Positions 1-12,150 of a stretch of 64,000 bases of DNA are shown here, piece after piece. Under the pieces are notes generated by a model, which was given only the letters and a program-made list of their open reading frames with translations, made no database searches and had not been told where the DNA came from. How positions within the stretch are numbered: the first letter of the stretch is position 1; the number at the start of each line of letters is the position of its first letter. The stretch is from Cryphonectria parasitica EP155 (Eukaryota > Ascomycota > Sordariomycetes > Diaporthales > Cryphonectriaceae). The position numbers and the translations under genes were made by a program. Location of the stretch: positions 766,001 through 830,000 of the forward strand of contig NW_024468914.1 of assembly GCF_011745365.1 (NCBI RefSeq), in the 5' to 3' direction.

Positions 1-1293
1 TAGGGGAAACCCGTAGGGAAAGGACATTGCAAAACCCCCTTTGGGTGGTCTGCACCTGTGCCAGCGCGATGACGTGTGTGCAACTTCTACCTAGACACCA
101 TATACCGTACAATCGCTCCTGTAGCGGGGTTGGAAGGGGCCACCCCTACAGTCCGTATTTGATGGATTTCCATTGTGGCCTGTAGTGCTTGATCTGCTCG
201 ACCAAGCATCATTAACAACAAACCTACCTCATATTCTAGCATCCTAATTAAATGCGAGCCCCTTTCCAGTGACAAATCTTACTTCAGCGAATGCCTTAGC
301 TGGCAGCCTTGGCGCGATGTCGAAGCGAAGGGGTACCGTCCTTTCACGAGGCGATGCAATCAGTTCCCATCATGGTCCTGGGTAGGCTGGGATGACAGGT
401 GCTATATACCATTCGACTACGACGCACGTGGCTCTTGGAGCAGAGCCATCCTATATTCTTTTCAAGATCTAATACGAGACGATGTTTGTCGCCCTAGGTC
501 AGTGCTGGACCTTGAAGAGCGAGCGTTGCAAAGACAACCTCGAAGAACTGCAAGGCCGGAACGTCCACGCATATATGCTATAGGCTCAGCCGGAACGTCG
601 CACATGGAGTGGCATCCTCATTGCTAAAGTGCCGCAGGAAACTGATCCTAATAGGCTCATCGGGTTGGACATTGTGAGATTGGTTGTCCGGAGGAAGAAC
701 AGAGTTTGAAGTCTTTCTGTAATGACGATATGAAAAGTGTGCATAGCAAGTGGGTATATCAAAGGTTCACTCCAGAATGAGTACTTGATAATGACTATGT
801 TACAGAATTACTCGAATCGAATCGATATATGATGCTACATACACCACCAGAAACTGGCTATTCCTGGTCAGTCTTCTCTGTGGAACCCATGCAGTGACGG
901 TTCTGCACGCTCAAATTTATGCATGAACGTCAACGGGTACATAATTACGTCAAGCCGGCCCTGCATCAGGCCGAGGAGACTGCTGACTGGGCTAAACGGG
1001 ACCTGCATGTGCATTCAACCAATCCCTACTGTTCACTGCACACCATCTCAGGTAGGAACGAATCTTATCCGTGGGCAACCGTTTGCTCAAGTTGCTGTGT
1101 GTGCTAGGAAACTAAAGGTCAGGCGTACTCATCCTTGAACAATTGCTTGCCAACCATAGCAAAAGTCCTCGTTCTCCGCCTTCTCAAAAGCACTCTTCTT
1201 AACTTTTTTTCTTTTCCATTGTTTTGACTCGGTGATACAAATCAACTTTAATAAACTTGGAAAACGAGCAACAAGGATACTATCACAATCAAA
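1..1293. other. Left-edge intergenic region, no supported gene
   Basis: I find no protein gene here. Open frames are under 100 codons, overlap on both strands and resemble no family. A short direct repeat, GCCGGAACGTC, occurs twice about 35 bp apart near 555-601. The last ~100 bases, with a T-rich block near 1201-1220 and an A-rich run before 1294, look like the leader of the C2H2 gene that follows. Confidence 0.5.
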
Positions 1294-3460
1294 ATGCCCT
1301 ACCATAAACGGGGAGCTTATATATGGCTATGTGTAAGTACATGAGTATCGTCCCGGCTGATGTCTTTCGTCCATGTGCTAAGTAGTATGTTACCAGTGCC
1401 AATGCCATAGCGGCCCCAACAACGTGGAAACAACTCCCCAATGTCTTGAACGGGGTTGTCAGCACGTGCGCTGTAGCATGTGCCATCTTGAGCGTACTGG
1501 CTACCGGAGTTCAGAATATTCGTCTTCTGTACCTCTCGTAGCGTATGCCCCTCAGCCTGAAGAACAGCCAATTCTTGCAGAAAGTTCGTCTGCTTCGGAC
1601 CAGAAGACATCATTCACAGAGGGACTTCCGGGAGAGAAGAACCGGCCAACCAACCTTCTCAATGAGGAAGAGCAGCTAGTTCATCTGAAGCACCTGACAT
1701 TGACTGTTGATGATGAGAATCAACAGACTCCTAGTCTACGGGTATCAAAAGATTCAGCGAACACCTCCAGTCTAGCTGCCGCCATTGCGAAGGACTCGCT
1801 AGAAGTACTTGATACAAACAGCGACGCATCTTTGAATATAGCCACACCAGCTTCGTCTCGGCAAGGAATGGCGGCCGAACGCTCTCTGGGCGGTGATGAC
1901 CACGAGGTTCAAATGACAGGTGTTCGCTCCGATTCGAGCTGCTCAGCCAGTTCCACTCCCCACTCCATCCTTTCATCAGCCGATTGGGTACTCGTCGAAC
2001 ACGGCCTCAGCCAATCTGGTGATGATGAAAGCCTTGTGGAGATATTCACCACAATCTTGGCTGAAAATTTCCAGAGTCCGGAAGAAGGGTTTACTCATGT
2101 TGGGACGCATGACAACAATAACCCTGGTTCTGGAGCAGGCTCAAGGTCGATTTCATCCCAGACGGGTGAACAGAATACACGTGGCCAAGCTACGAAGAGG
2201 AAAAGGAACAGTCGTGAAGGGGACGATGGAGCGGACCAGAAACTCAAGAAGCGCCGAGGGCCCCGACGAAGTGATGGTCCATCCAAGACGGACGAGAGGC
2301 TCTTGGCCTGCCCTTTCTTCAAGAAAGACAGAGAAAGACATGGCGAATGCCGCAAGTTCGGAGGCACCAAGATCAGCTATGTCAAAGACCACATCTACAA
2401 GAGCCATTATTGGCACTGTGCTGTTTGCAAGCTGTACTTCCGAACCGAGGAAGCCAGATCACAGCACCTCCGTCTCCAGGCGTGTCGACCTAACTCGACC
2501 CGACAGCTGGACGGCATCACGGAGGGTCAGAGGGACTGGCTGGGTAGGAAACTGCCGACCGGGACTAAAGAAGAGGAGCGCTGGTATCTAGTCTGGGACA
2601 AGCTGTTCCCTGAACTCCGAGAACAGAGGCCAAGCAATCCATGGAAGGAGGACATCACGCATCCCGAAATTCGAGAGATGTTCCATCGAGAGCTACACAG
2701 ATTCCCCGGGCTGGCTGCAACTCTGGAGAACAACCAGGAGTTTGACCACTACCTCGATGTTGCCCTGCGTCGACTCCGTCTGCACCTACCAAGCCTTGCA
2801 GTGTTTGCAGAATCAAGTCGGGCTGGCGAGGTTAGTACTAGCCGTGGCAGCCAAGAGGTTCAGACAGAGGGTCAAACTCAGCCAGGCCTGGGTGTGCCTC
2901 GGTATCTGGAATTGGATGCCGGCGATGGCAGCTCGAACTGGTACGACACGTTGCCAGAGCCCGGTCTCGCGCATCAGTCTCCAGCTGTTTTTGAGATTAC
3001 GGCAGGTCTCGCCAGTGATACTGAGGACTGGCTACGCGGAATCGGATCGAGCGGTCGAGAGGCGGATGAACCAGGTTTCAACCAGGAGTTCTTTAACGAC
3101 ATCGACATACTTTTACTGCCAACTCAATCTGGAGTGGACGAAGCCTCAGTCGGATATCAGGATACCAATGCCGCGGAAGCTGGTGTCGATGGCTATCAAG
3201 ATGCGAGCTTTGGCCAGGAATTGGGGACGCAGGGAGGAATTCTTGCTATGACAGATCAGACCCACCCAGATGTTTTTGCAGACCTGGACGCCAACTTGCC
3301 CAGCCTCAACCATCCTTTCGATATGACGGATCCCTCGGGCATTGAGCAAAGTATAGGAGAAGCAGCTGATATGGACTCTCGCTTGAACAGCCTGGGCTGG
3401 AGTTGGGAAGACTTGGACAACACAGCGACATTCACCATGTTCCTAGACGAGGTCGACTGA
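1294..3460 (+). CDS. C2H2-type zinc-binding nuclear protein (fungal), two exons
   Basis: Exons 1294-1332 and 1397-3460 (intron 1333-1396, donor GTAAGT, branch TGCTAAG, acceptor CCAG), about 700 aa. The main open frame has no ATG at its beginning. Adding the 13-residue exon that starts at ATG 1294 (context AATCAAAATG) restores a start and completes an N-terminal cluster, WLCCQC...C...GC.H.RC..C, at roughly residues 11-43, which recurs in fungal C2H2-related proteins. A second zinc region lies at about 318-372: CPFFKKD, then spaced Cys and His, then YWHCAVCKLYF...H...C. Between them are basic, Ser/Thr-rich stretches including a possible nuclear signal (KRKRN, KKRRGPRR). The C-terminal 300 residues are acidic and Gln/Asp-rich, like an activation region. 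Probably a nuclear regulator; DNA targets are unknown. The zinc fold is seen, the function is inferred. Confidence 0.8.
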
Positions 3461-4067
3461 TGCACATGGCAGAGATAGGCACTGAGCAAATCGGAGCCTT
3501 TCAGGTTTGCCTCATATATATTTGAAAACCAGAGCCTCACAAATGTCTTTTGGCAGAGAAGTTCAACTCAAACACTCACAGATCAGCACAAGTTGCTTGC
3601 TTTATTTGAATGATCAAAAGTCCGATCAATCTCATTACATCTCAATGGTTTGTGTATGGAGTATTAGTGCACAAGCCAGAAGAGTTATCGTGCCTCCCTC
3701 TTGTCTGTCCTTATGCAGGCAATGTATGCAAGAGCCCTGACAACGATGTGGTCATATGTCGTTATGGAGGGCAGGACAGAACGATGCAAAACGGTAGGAG
3801 CGCCTCAGATAACTGCTCTCAATCATGGAAGCAGATTTTTGAGGCTCGTCAACCTCTCGCATGTGATGTTTTTCCAAGCAAGAACTGGCTTCTCCCTTCA
3901 TGGACTTCTCCATATAACTCTAATCTCAACCTATTAGACAATTCCATCCCGTTTAGCAATACTTGATTACCCGTCACAGCATCACACATCTGATTACAGC
4001 TCTCTCGAAACCTTCATTCTCTCCAAACAGACCGTCTTTTCTTTCCTACAAAGACTGTTCAGTCAGA
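3461..4067. other. Intergenic region between C2H2 gene and orphan
   Basis: About 600 bases with overlapping open frames below 120 codons and no recognisable protein. It should contain the 3' UTR of the C2H2 gene and, from about 3950, a pyrimidine-rich leader for the next gene. No repeat or RNA gene seen. Confidence 0.5.
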
Positions 4068-4973
4068 ATGTACTCTCCACCCGCCATCTTTGCCGACCCA
4101 GGCGGGCGTCCATTGCACACCGCCTCCACTCCCTGTCAACACAAACCAGCAGGACAGCCTATCCCCAGTTACCTGGTAGGCGACTCCGACAAACACAAGA
4201 AGAAGCATGAAAAGTCATCTCGTTCTCGACGAGGGACCAGCTCCGTGCCCTATAAGCAAACCGCTGTAGCCAACCAGCCCAGGCAGACCACAACGGTCGG
4301 CCACATTCCTCCTCCTGCCCACCTGCCACCCCACACCATCGCCGTCCCTACCTCGTTCAGTCTCTATAACCGCGCCCGCATGCCTTGGCACGAACGCCTC
4401 TTCCTCGGCACCAGGAAAGACCCGCTCTACCGCATCTCCTCCAGCCGCGCCGAAGTCCGCCTGCGGAGCGGACTGGAGGCCCATGAGCCTGTCGTTGCTG
4501 CGCTGCGGCATAAGTGCATCAAGTCGTCGAGCAGTGGACATGTGACCCTTGCACGCGATGGTGGCCGGGTCTTTCACCTTCACGAGAGGTACGGCTTCAC
4601 GGTTGATGTGCCCCGCCCTGGCGCTGGTGATACCAATGGCACCGGCCCCGGTAAAATTAGGGAGAGCACGCGTCCTGAGAAGTTTGAGTGGAGATATAGC
4701 AGGGGCCTAGCGGTGCGGACGCTTGGTCGTCGCTCGGGGTATAAGCTTGTGAGGCTGGCGACGGATGCGGGCAGTGCGGGCGGAGAGCTGGCCACGGGGG
4801 GTGGCGAGGTGGTTGCAGTCCTGACGACGCACTCGGGGCATTCTCCTTGGAATAAAGCGGCAAAATTCAGGTTCCAGGGCAGCGGTGCGCAGGGGATCCT
4901 CGGAGAGCGGTGGCAACTCATGGCAGTCATGACTGGCATTGGCATTTGGGATATCAGCCGTAAAAAACGCTGA
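4068..4973 (+). CDS. Fungal orphan, possible Tubby/LURP-like fold
   Basis: Uninterrupted frame of 301 codons starting at ATG 4068 (upstream in-frame triplets are not ATG). The first ~100 residues are Pro/Ser/Lys-rich and probably disordered. Residues ~105-301 look folded: a Trp/Leu beta-rich block starting near PWHERLFLG, a FEW-type core, and a C-terminal helix LMAVMTGIGIWDISRKKR. Alternating hydrophobic strands with a final helix ending in a W-rich basic tail recall the Tubby C-terminal/LURP1-like fold of many uncharacterised fungal proteins. That resemblance is from memory of the pattern and not proven. No signal peptide or membrane segment. It converges on the AlaX-like gene, with 327 bp between stop codons. 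Function unknown. Confidence 0.75.
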   Translation: MYSPPAIFADPGGRPLHTASTPCQHKPAGQPIPSYLVGDSDKHKKKHEKSSRSRRGTSSVPYKQTAVANQPRQTTTVGHIPPPAHLPPHTIAVPTSFSLYNRARMPWHERLFLGTRKDPLYRISSSRAEVRLRSGLEAHEPVVAALRHKCIKSSSSGHVTLARDGGRVFHLHERYGFTVDVPRPGAGDTNGTGPGKIRESTRPEKFEWRYSRGLAVRTLGRRSGYKLVRLATDAGSAGGELATGGGEVVAVLTTHSGHSPWNKAAKFRFQGSGAQGILGERWQLMAVMTGIGIWDISRKKR

Positions 4974-5300
4974 CGACGACGATGATGAATGATATCGCAT
5001 CAACTAGGAGTCCAATGGGGGATGTCTTCATGGCAGGCTGAGGGTCAGTGATATTTCTGTTCTCTCTTTCCTTCTCCTATAAATGAGTCTGTCCTCGCCA
5101 GGCCCATAACTCTGTGGGTTGGGTGGGTTGTCCAACATGGATGTCTGCTATGAACCGACTTCCTCTTGTTCTATATGATGTATAATATGTGCCCAGGACA
5201 TGTACCGTACCAGATGCATAGGCCAGAGATCCTTCATACCCCAAACAGCCCGTGTCACTTTGACCAAAGTCTACGTACAGTCAAATGTACACTCTCTGCC
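4974..5300. other. Convergent 3' intergenic spacer
   Basis: The 327 bases separate the stop codons of two convergent genes and must hold both 3' UTRs. No additional gene is visible. Confidence 0.5.
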
Positions 5301-6212
5301 TCACACGACTGTATAGCTCACCCTCGACTGCCCTTTACTCCTCGAAATCTTGGTCACCTTAGTCTCCCCACACTGGTCCGTCGTGTCCACATGCGTGCCC
5401 CCACAAGGATACACCTCAGCCCCAACAATATTCACCACGCGAAACTTGTCGCCCGGCGCCAGCCCCAGCCCATCTCCGCCGGGGATCAACCTCTCCAGCC
5501 CCCGCCGGCGAAACTCGTCCTCATCCCACCACTCAATCTCCACAGGCAAGGCGGCGGCGATGTAAGCGTCCACTTTCTCCTGGATGGCGGGCTTCCATTT
5601 CCCCTCCAGCAGCCCCGCAAACTCGCAGGCCGCCGAGCCAGGAAAGTGCGAGGCCTTGAGCTCGTCAAAGCCTGGGATCGAGGCCTCGCAGAGGTGGCGG
5701 ACGGCGGCGCCCAGGACGTGGCCTGCTGTGTGCAGGCGGGAGTACAGGAGGCGCTTTTCTTGGTCTATGGACTGGGTGACTTCCTCGCCGGGCTGGAAAG
5801 GGGAAGGAGGGGTGGTGGTGGTGGTGGTGGGAGATGCGCCGGTGCCGGTGAAGCGGCCAAAGTGCAACACCTGCCCGTCCCGCACGGCATCCATGCGCAC
5901 GGCCAGCACGTCAAACACGGCACCGGACGGGCCCGTCATCGAGCCCACGTCCGAGGGCTGTCCGCCGCCCTGCGGGTGGAAGATGGTCTTCTCCGTGACG
6001 ACAACGTGGTGGGCGTGATCGTCCGCATCACCATCGTCATTCTTCTTCTTGAACAGCAGTCTGTTGGCCTCTTCCAGGGCCGAGAATGCGTGCACGGCCG
6101 TCACGAGGGTCGGGAGCTTGTAGAGCTTTGCGTCGTGGTGGAAGGCGAGAAATGTCCGCGCTGCTGTTGCTGTTGACGCCATGGCTGCTGCTCTGATGCC
6201 GACGGGCAGCAT
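5301..6212 (-). CDS. AlaX-like alanyl-tRNA editing domain protein
   Basis: Single-exon gene of 303 codons, ATG at 6212, TGA at 5303-5301. A second in-frame ATG lies at 6182 (residue 11). Residues ~70-90 carry IFHPQGGGQPSDVG, the GGGQ-x-D-x-G signature of the AlaRS/ThrRS second additional domain. The zinc and deacylation motifs are complete: HTAGH (HxxxH) near 160 and CGGTH (CxxxH) near 275. Stand-alone proteins of this type hydrolyse tRNA(Ala) mischarged with Ser or Gly; fungal and animal versions are AlaX/Aarsd1-like. An Asp/His-rich insertion (KKKNDDGDADDHAHH) and a Thr/Pro run lie in loops. Cytosolic location is expected, though the Ala/Arg-rich first 20 residues could act as a weak mitochondrial presequence. 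Family is clear; substrate is inferred. Confidence 0.9.
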   Translation of the reverse strand: MLPVGIRAAAMASTATAARTFLAFHHDAKLYKLPTLVTAVHAFSALEEANRLLFKKKNDDGDADDHAHHVVVTEKTIFHPQGGGQPSDVGSMTGPSGAVFDVLAVRMDAVRDGQVLHFGRFTGTGASPTTTTTTPPSPFQPGEEVTQSIDQEKRLLYSRLHTAGHVLGAAVRHLCEASIPGFDELKASHFPGSAACEFAGLLEGKWKPAIQEKVDAYIAAALPVEIEWWDEDEFRRRGLERLIPGGDGLGLAPGDKFRVVNIVGAEVYPCGGTHVDTTDQCGETKVTKISRSKGQSRVSYTVV

Positions 6213-6977
6213 GGAGAGGAGGAGGAGGAGGAGGAGGAGCAGGCTGGAGATATGAGAAGCTTCCAGAGGGAGATATGGAAGGGAACTTGAAAGTGCAGGC
6301 AGGCTTTGCGCGAATATGTACTGATGTTCTTGCCTACATCGTCACCTGCATTTCTATGCGCAGTTGAGCATCGAGGTAAGAAGGATCGCTTAGGTAAGCA
6401 GCGGTCTCGGTGGTGTGGCTGGGTGGGCTAACCTAAAGGAGGGAGGACATTCAAAGTAGACTGCGGCGACAATATCAAATTGGTTGGAAACATCCAGGAC
6501 ATAAAATACTTAGTCAGCTCTGGACCCCAAGTGAAGTATCTTCCTCACCAAGTCAATCACGCGTCAGGTCAGGCACAGCCAAAGTCATCATCTCAAAAGA
6601 ACACTATATGAACACAGTAAAGATCGGGTATATTCATCATCATCTGCCTCCTATCGACATGAGCACCTCTCATTACAATATCCTTTCAACACTTGTCTCC
6701 TCCCCTGCTCTACTTTCTCTCTTCCCACTGCGGAAATCTTGTGGTCGATCTGACCGATACCTCTCAAAACGGTCAGGTATTCCACGACTGCAGTGGAAGA
6801 TGGAGAGAATGAAAGAGAGGAAAAGGAAACAAGGGACAACAAAGAAGTACTGGAAATGAGTCGCCACGGAGGGGGAAAAAATTGTAGAAAAGTTTGAAAT
6901 CGAATTCGCTTCTCCTGCCTTTCCTCTCTTCCTCTATCCCATACACAGAGTCACATATGTACGTCCAAGTCATTACT
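6213..6977. other. Intergenic region between divergently oriented ends
   Basis: Contains the promoter side of the AlaX-like gene (CTCC-rich repeat near 6213-6240 on the minus strand) and the 3' flank of the OPT transporter. Small frames on both strands do not resemble proteins. Confidence 0.5.
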
Positions 6978-9859
6978 TTAAAAAGATCCGCTTGGCGGCG
7001 GCGTCTTGATCGGGCACGAGCCGCTGCCGTCCACGCCCGCAAAGGGAACGTTGTTGCCCCACCAGCTGAGGGTGACGGTCTTGTACTCAACCGCAAAGAA
7101 GATAATGAGGGCGCCCAGGGCGATGGCGACCTGGAACGCCGTGGTGAGGGCGAGCGCGTACCGCTGCCACCAACCCTGGTAGCGTCTCTTGACCCAATAG
7201 TTGAAGAAGAAGGCCGGGTACAAACCCGCGAGCAGGTATGAGTTGTTGTACGGCGCCAAGTTGAGAGGCCCGCTCAGGAACACAGGGATGTGGATGTTGC
7301 GCACCCAGCTGGTAGGGAAACGCTTGGCCAAGAAGTAAAAGGGCACCGGCAGCAGCACACCCCACAGGAAGCCGTACAGCGTGGGTCCGTAGATGCCGTC
7401 GGAGAACATTCGCTTGGGGCCCACGACACCCCAGATCACGGAGGCAGTGAAAAAGACAGAGGTACCTTGGACTGGGTTAGCACCGCAAGCGGCTGTGGGT
7501 CATCATCACCACCAGTGAATGACGGAAAAGGTGGGAAAGAAATCAGGGGCGATACTACGTACCAGGGCAGGTCATGGAGTCGGCAGCAGCCGAGGTGCAG
7601 ACGTTCTCGATGTTGCTGAGCTGCCAGTCATTGACAGCAATGGAAGTGAGTGCACCCCAGATGGTGGCGTACAGCTGGGCCATAAAGACCAGCTTGGGGG
7701 GGATCTTGGCGTAGTGGGCCAGCTTGAGGTCCGCCAGGAACTGGATGGACTGGGCTGTCGCGATGTAGCCGAACATCTTGAAGATCATGTTGGCGATAGG
7801 CTTGCCGGCCAGCGTGTACCCAGCAATCAGCTCCGCCACCACGTTGAGCGTGATCTCGTTGTTGGTCATAGCCATGATCATGCCCAGTGGGATCTGCAGC
7901 GTCAGGGAGAAGGCGATTGCCAGGAAGATGCCCCAGACGGGGAACCCCGTGTCGTAGTAGAGGGTCGAAATGCAGGAAAAGAGGAAGGCCACCGCCAGGA
8001 GAGCCATGTACCATGACTCGGGGCAGTCATCATAGGCCGACATCAGGCGGTTGTGCACATCCGTGAAAGAGTCGCGCGACCTCTTGAAGTAGTGGCCTTT
8101 CTTGAAGCTGTCCTTGACGTTGTTGTAGCCGATGACCAGGTCCCTCCAGTTGTACAGGAGCGTGTGGCTGATGGACGAAGTGTATGCCGCGAAGAAGAAC
8201 ATGTAAAGGACGGCGTACGAAGCCGACAGGTATGGTGGGCTGTACGCCGCATATGCCTCCTCATCGAGCGTGAACTCAGGAGTGAGCACCCTGCTGATGT
8301 CTTGATTTTTGAGAATTCCGGTGTCAGCATTGTAAATTAAATTTCCCGGAGCTGGAAAGACGATACATACTATAAGTGGTTGCAGTGTTATCGAAAGGGT
8401 GAGATGAGTTGATGGGAAAGTAGGCCGAAGAGAAAGTATTAGAGAAGAATATCGGGATGATGATAGCCACTGAGGCAAATAGCATGCCAAGGGTGAGGTT
8501 CATGTACGAGAAAAATGGGGTGATGATGGGGTCGTAAAGATAGCTCATCATGTTCCACTGGATGCGTCGGTGTCAGCAATGAACAGTAAACTCCCGGAGG
8601 CCGATCATGCTTGACTTACATCAAATGAGGGAATAGGGTTGATGCCCATGCCGCAGATGCTTCCAGTGACGACAGCCAGCACCACGTTCTGGGGCGCAAT
8701 CCAAGTCATCCAGTTGAAGTACGACAGGGCCTCGAAGATGTAGCCGGGGAACCACTAATGCATTCAAATGTCAGTAAACCCCCTGAGAAGTCGCGCATCT
8801 GGATCGAGAGAAACCCACGTAGTACAGGAACATGCCACCAAAGCAGTACAGGAAAAACCTGAGACGGCTAATCTTCCAGCCAGCAGTCTCACCCTCATCA
8901 GCACGGCCGTTCTCGTTGTGTAGAGACTTGTTGATGGCCATCTGGGCGAGGGCGCGAGGCCAGATCATGGATTGTGGGCTATAAGCAACAAGGGGTTCAA
9001 AAGTCAGTAAATCTGCTGCTTCTTGTAATAAGAAAAGAAATTGAGACCGATCGGGGACCTCAACGCACTATACGAGGAAGCGTCTGGCAAGACCAGCAGT
9101 GCCGTAGCCGATGAGTTGGGTGGCCAAGACGATGGTGATCTGCCAACCAGCGCTGTTGACCAGACTCTGGTCATTGTAGTACTCGGGCAGGCGCAGGACC
9201 TGCAGGATGTAGGTGACATAGGCGGTACCGTTGAAACCACCAAAGGCGACGTTGGCCATGATGGTGATGAGCATGTGCTCCTTCTGGTTGAAAGGGCCCG
9301 GGTTGAGGGTGAAAGAGAGTGGGCCTAGGGGAAACCTGTAGGTGGGCAGGACCTTGGCCATGAGCAGGCCGCACGGGTAGGCCAGGAACTGGATCAGGTA
9401 CGAGTAGATGCTGATACCAGGGTAGCGCAGGGAGAAGAACTGATCGATACCCGTGCCGAGGATGGCGAAGATGGTACCCAGGACCCAGACGCGAAAGGTG
9501 TTGACGGGGGTGCTTGGGTCATCAGTCGGGTCGACGACGGCCCTGACCTCTGGGTAGGGGGAGTCATTCTCGGACAGCTGCTTCTGGTAGTGGAACTCGG
9601 CGACCAGCTGGCGAGTGGTCTCCTGGTTGGGGTCGGAATCCTCGTTGTCGAGGGCATCCTTGGCCCGCAGGAGGAGCTCGTGCGGGAAGTTGTAGTCGAG
9701 CTGGTGCTCGGCGTACAGCTCGCGCAGCTGAGCAAACACGTCCTCTACCGTCTCGTCACCCTCCAGCGAGGGGGGCAGCGACGAGCTGTCCACCTTTTCC
9801 TCGTCCGACCTGGGCCCAGGGGTGACGCCCTGGACGTAGACGTCCTGCTTCTCAGCCAT
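6978..9859 (-). CDS. OPT-family oligopeptide transporter, six exons
   Basis: Exons, 5' to 3' on the minus strand: 9859-9069, 8978-8819, 8754-8620, 8557-8371, 8300-7563, 7465-6978. Introns are 90, 64, 62, 70 and 97 nt with donors GTGCGT, GTGGGT, GTAAGT, GTATGT and GTACGT. The 832-aa product has the usual size for fungal OPT proteins. ATG 9859 begins MAEKQDVYVQG; the open frame upstream of it lacks an ATG. After a ~135-residue acidic cytosolic N-terminus come about 14-16 hydrophobic segments. The family motif NPGPFNQKEH starts at N186; others are YPQSMIWP, ICGMGINPIPSFDWN and SPPYLSASYA. OPT carriers import tetra-/pentapeptides or glutathione with protons across the plasma membrane. Every junction restores family-typical sequence, so the model is well supported; the exact substrate cannot be told. 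Confidence 0.93.
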
Positions 9860-10131
9860 GTTTTTGGTTGATGGTGGCGGTGCTGGTGGGTTTGGAGGGG
9901 CAAAACCAGGTGTCACAAGGCTACCCCCAGGAAGAAAGGGTTGGCCTTGAGATACCGATGGTCTGGGGAAGGAGGTGGTAGGAGAGACAAGAGAGGGGGT
10001 GGGAGGAAGAGAAATAGGGACGAAGGTGTGTCGCGAAAGAAAAAGAGAGGTCAGGGCAAGAGCCCGAGGCTGCACCTTGCGTTACGTTGAAGGGTTCATA
10101 TATTATGGGCAGAGAGCTGAGGCCGCGGCCC

Positions 10132-10144
10132 GGGGGGGGGGGGG
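10132..10144 (+). repeat. Poly-G tract (13 bases)
   Basis: An uninterrupted run of 13 G, preceded by GGCCGCGGCCC, about 270 bp upstream of the OPT start codon. It could form a quadruplex or be a sequencing-length hotspot. Confidence 0.9.
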
Positions 10145-12136
10145 CACTGCGACCATTGCAACTTCCCGTCTTCGTTCACAACTTTTGTGACAAGGTTCCT
10201 TGCTCGGCCCAGGGACCTGGAAAGAACCACCTGCAGGTTGGTTCTAGCCTCAGAAGGTAAATAGAGAGAGATAAAGAAAACTAGAAGAAACACAGAAAAT
10301 AGATAGAATGGGTACAAGACTAGACATGTCCTGATAGACAGACGAGATCCACTAGAGATCCAACAGAATGCTTCTAGATGCATTTGGCTCGCATGCAGAC
10401 TTGCCACGAGAGGCAAGACGTGACTTTTTGTTGGCTTGGATTCCGTCCCCTTCCTTCTTCCCTCTTTTCTTTTCTCCTTTGCTTTCGTCCTTTTTCTTCC
10501 ATCAATTGAACTCCACCAACAAGCAGCAGAGCAGCAGCCACAGCCGCAGGAGGACCAAAGATGGGCTGCACCCGTCTCCAGGATGGGCGAGAGGGGACAT
10601 GAAAGAGACTGACCAATGAGGAGGCTCTCGGATACAATAGTCATATCTCTGTTGTTGCGCAGTTGCACCATGGCGCACACATCATTGCCTTCGATTCACG
10701 ACGTACCATACTGTTCTTTACTACCTTGTCCTTGTATTGTAGTACGTACCTCTGGGGAAATGGCATCTCGGCTACCCAAAGAGGCTTAGTACAGGTCTCG
10801 GTCTACGAGGGGCCCACTGTCACTGGTGGGCTTACGCATGTGTACGATCCACCCCCAGGCCGCCTCGATTGCAGCGCTAGCAAATTAAATGTCTACAAGC
10901 ATTAGCCCTCCACCCTTTTCTCTACCGCTCCTATTTGCCGCAGGCCAGGGACCTTTTTATTTTATATATATTATGGTATGTATATGTGTCTGCATTTATA
11001 TGCCACCATCGAGTCTATGCAACGCCTTGATAAACTACCTGTTCTGGTTATTGTACCATAGTATATGCAAATTACGAGTCATCCAACGAACGGTCTGCAT
11101 ACAGCCCGTCTATCAGCCTCACAGGGCAAATTTCTTGGGTCACAGCTACATTACCCTGCATACAGCCTGGAATTCAGTGCCGGATTCGAGACTATCATTT
11201 GCAGTATGCACACTTTCATGCGTGACCCACCAGGGGTGGGAATATGAATGATAAGCAACCCGAACCAACAGAGCCTTCTTTATGGACTCTCTTTCACACA
11301 CTCTCTCCAAACCACATACTATGAGCACCCAACGCCACCTTCCCCCACCTCCTCGATCGGCTCGGTTGTGCCGCGAGCGTGAGAGAGAGAGCAAAAAGGA
11401 CATTGACCTTCCTAATCTAGAACCAGAGACTCCACGCCCGAGGCGCCACAAAGGTCCAATCAACCACTTACTCGAAACGGAGACAGTCACGCGCGGCCGC
11501 TCAGAGAAAATAACATCATCTAGAAGGGCCATTATCGTGCCTACGATACCACACCATACCCCACACCACCACTCACCCAGCTTACCTTTTGTCCTCACAC
11601 ATGCCAGGGCTCTCTTTTCCTCTCCCGACCGGGCGGAACACTTGGCTTAATCTGGAATAATATCGCCGAAGGGATCTCCCCGCCTAGATAAGGCAGACAC
11701 GAGGCCAGACGAACAATACACATCAAGTACGGAATACTATCCAATGTCTAAGCAGTTTTGCCCCAGATTGTGACTTTTGCCACCCTGCGTAGGGATTGTG
11801 CGCGCCCAACAGACACACCCACACCCACACACTGCGCAGGTTGGAACCGCTACTTGCTATAGTAGCATCAATCCACCAGAACAGACCACCAACCATGGGG
11901 GAAGTTTCGCTCACCATTTGCGCCAAGTGTGCGCCAGTGCGCAGACTCCACAGCTGCCGAGCATCCTCTTTCGATCAACCCAACGGTAAACCTCGGCCCG
12001 ATAATTGCAAGGGCCTGCGTAACCAGAATCCATTTGTAGATAATATGGCCCCGCAAGCTTTTCCAAGTCAGCTTGCGTGGGAAGGAAGAGGATTGGGGAA
12101 GAATACTAGAGGCTGGAAGGATGGAGAGATGGAGAA

Positions 12137-12150
12137 GGGGGGGGGGGGGG
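12137..12150 (+). repeat. Poly-G tract (14 bases)
   Basis: A run of 14 G preceded by a GA-rich stretch (GGATGGAGAGATGGAGAA). It lies in non-coding DNA. Confidence 0.9.

Noticed and set aside
5166..6176. 336-codon plus-strand frame antisense to the AlaX-like gene.
   Set aside because: It mirrors the high-GC coding strand of the AlaX gene, has no domain, and the opposite strand carries complete editing motifs.
10096..10680. 194-codon minus-strand frame upstream of the OPT gene.
   Set aside because: Pyrimidine-rich leader of the transporter read in a chance frame; composition is low-complexity and motif-free.
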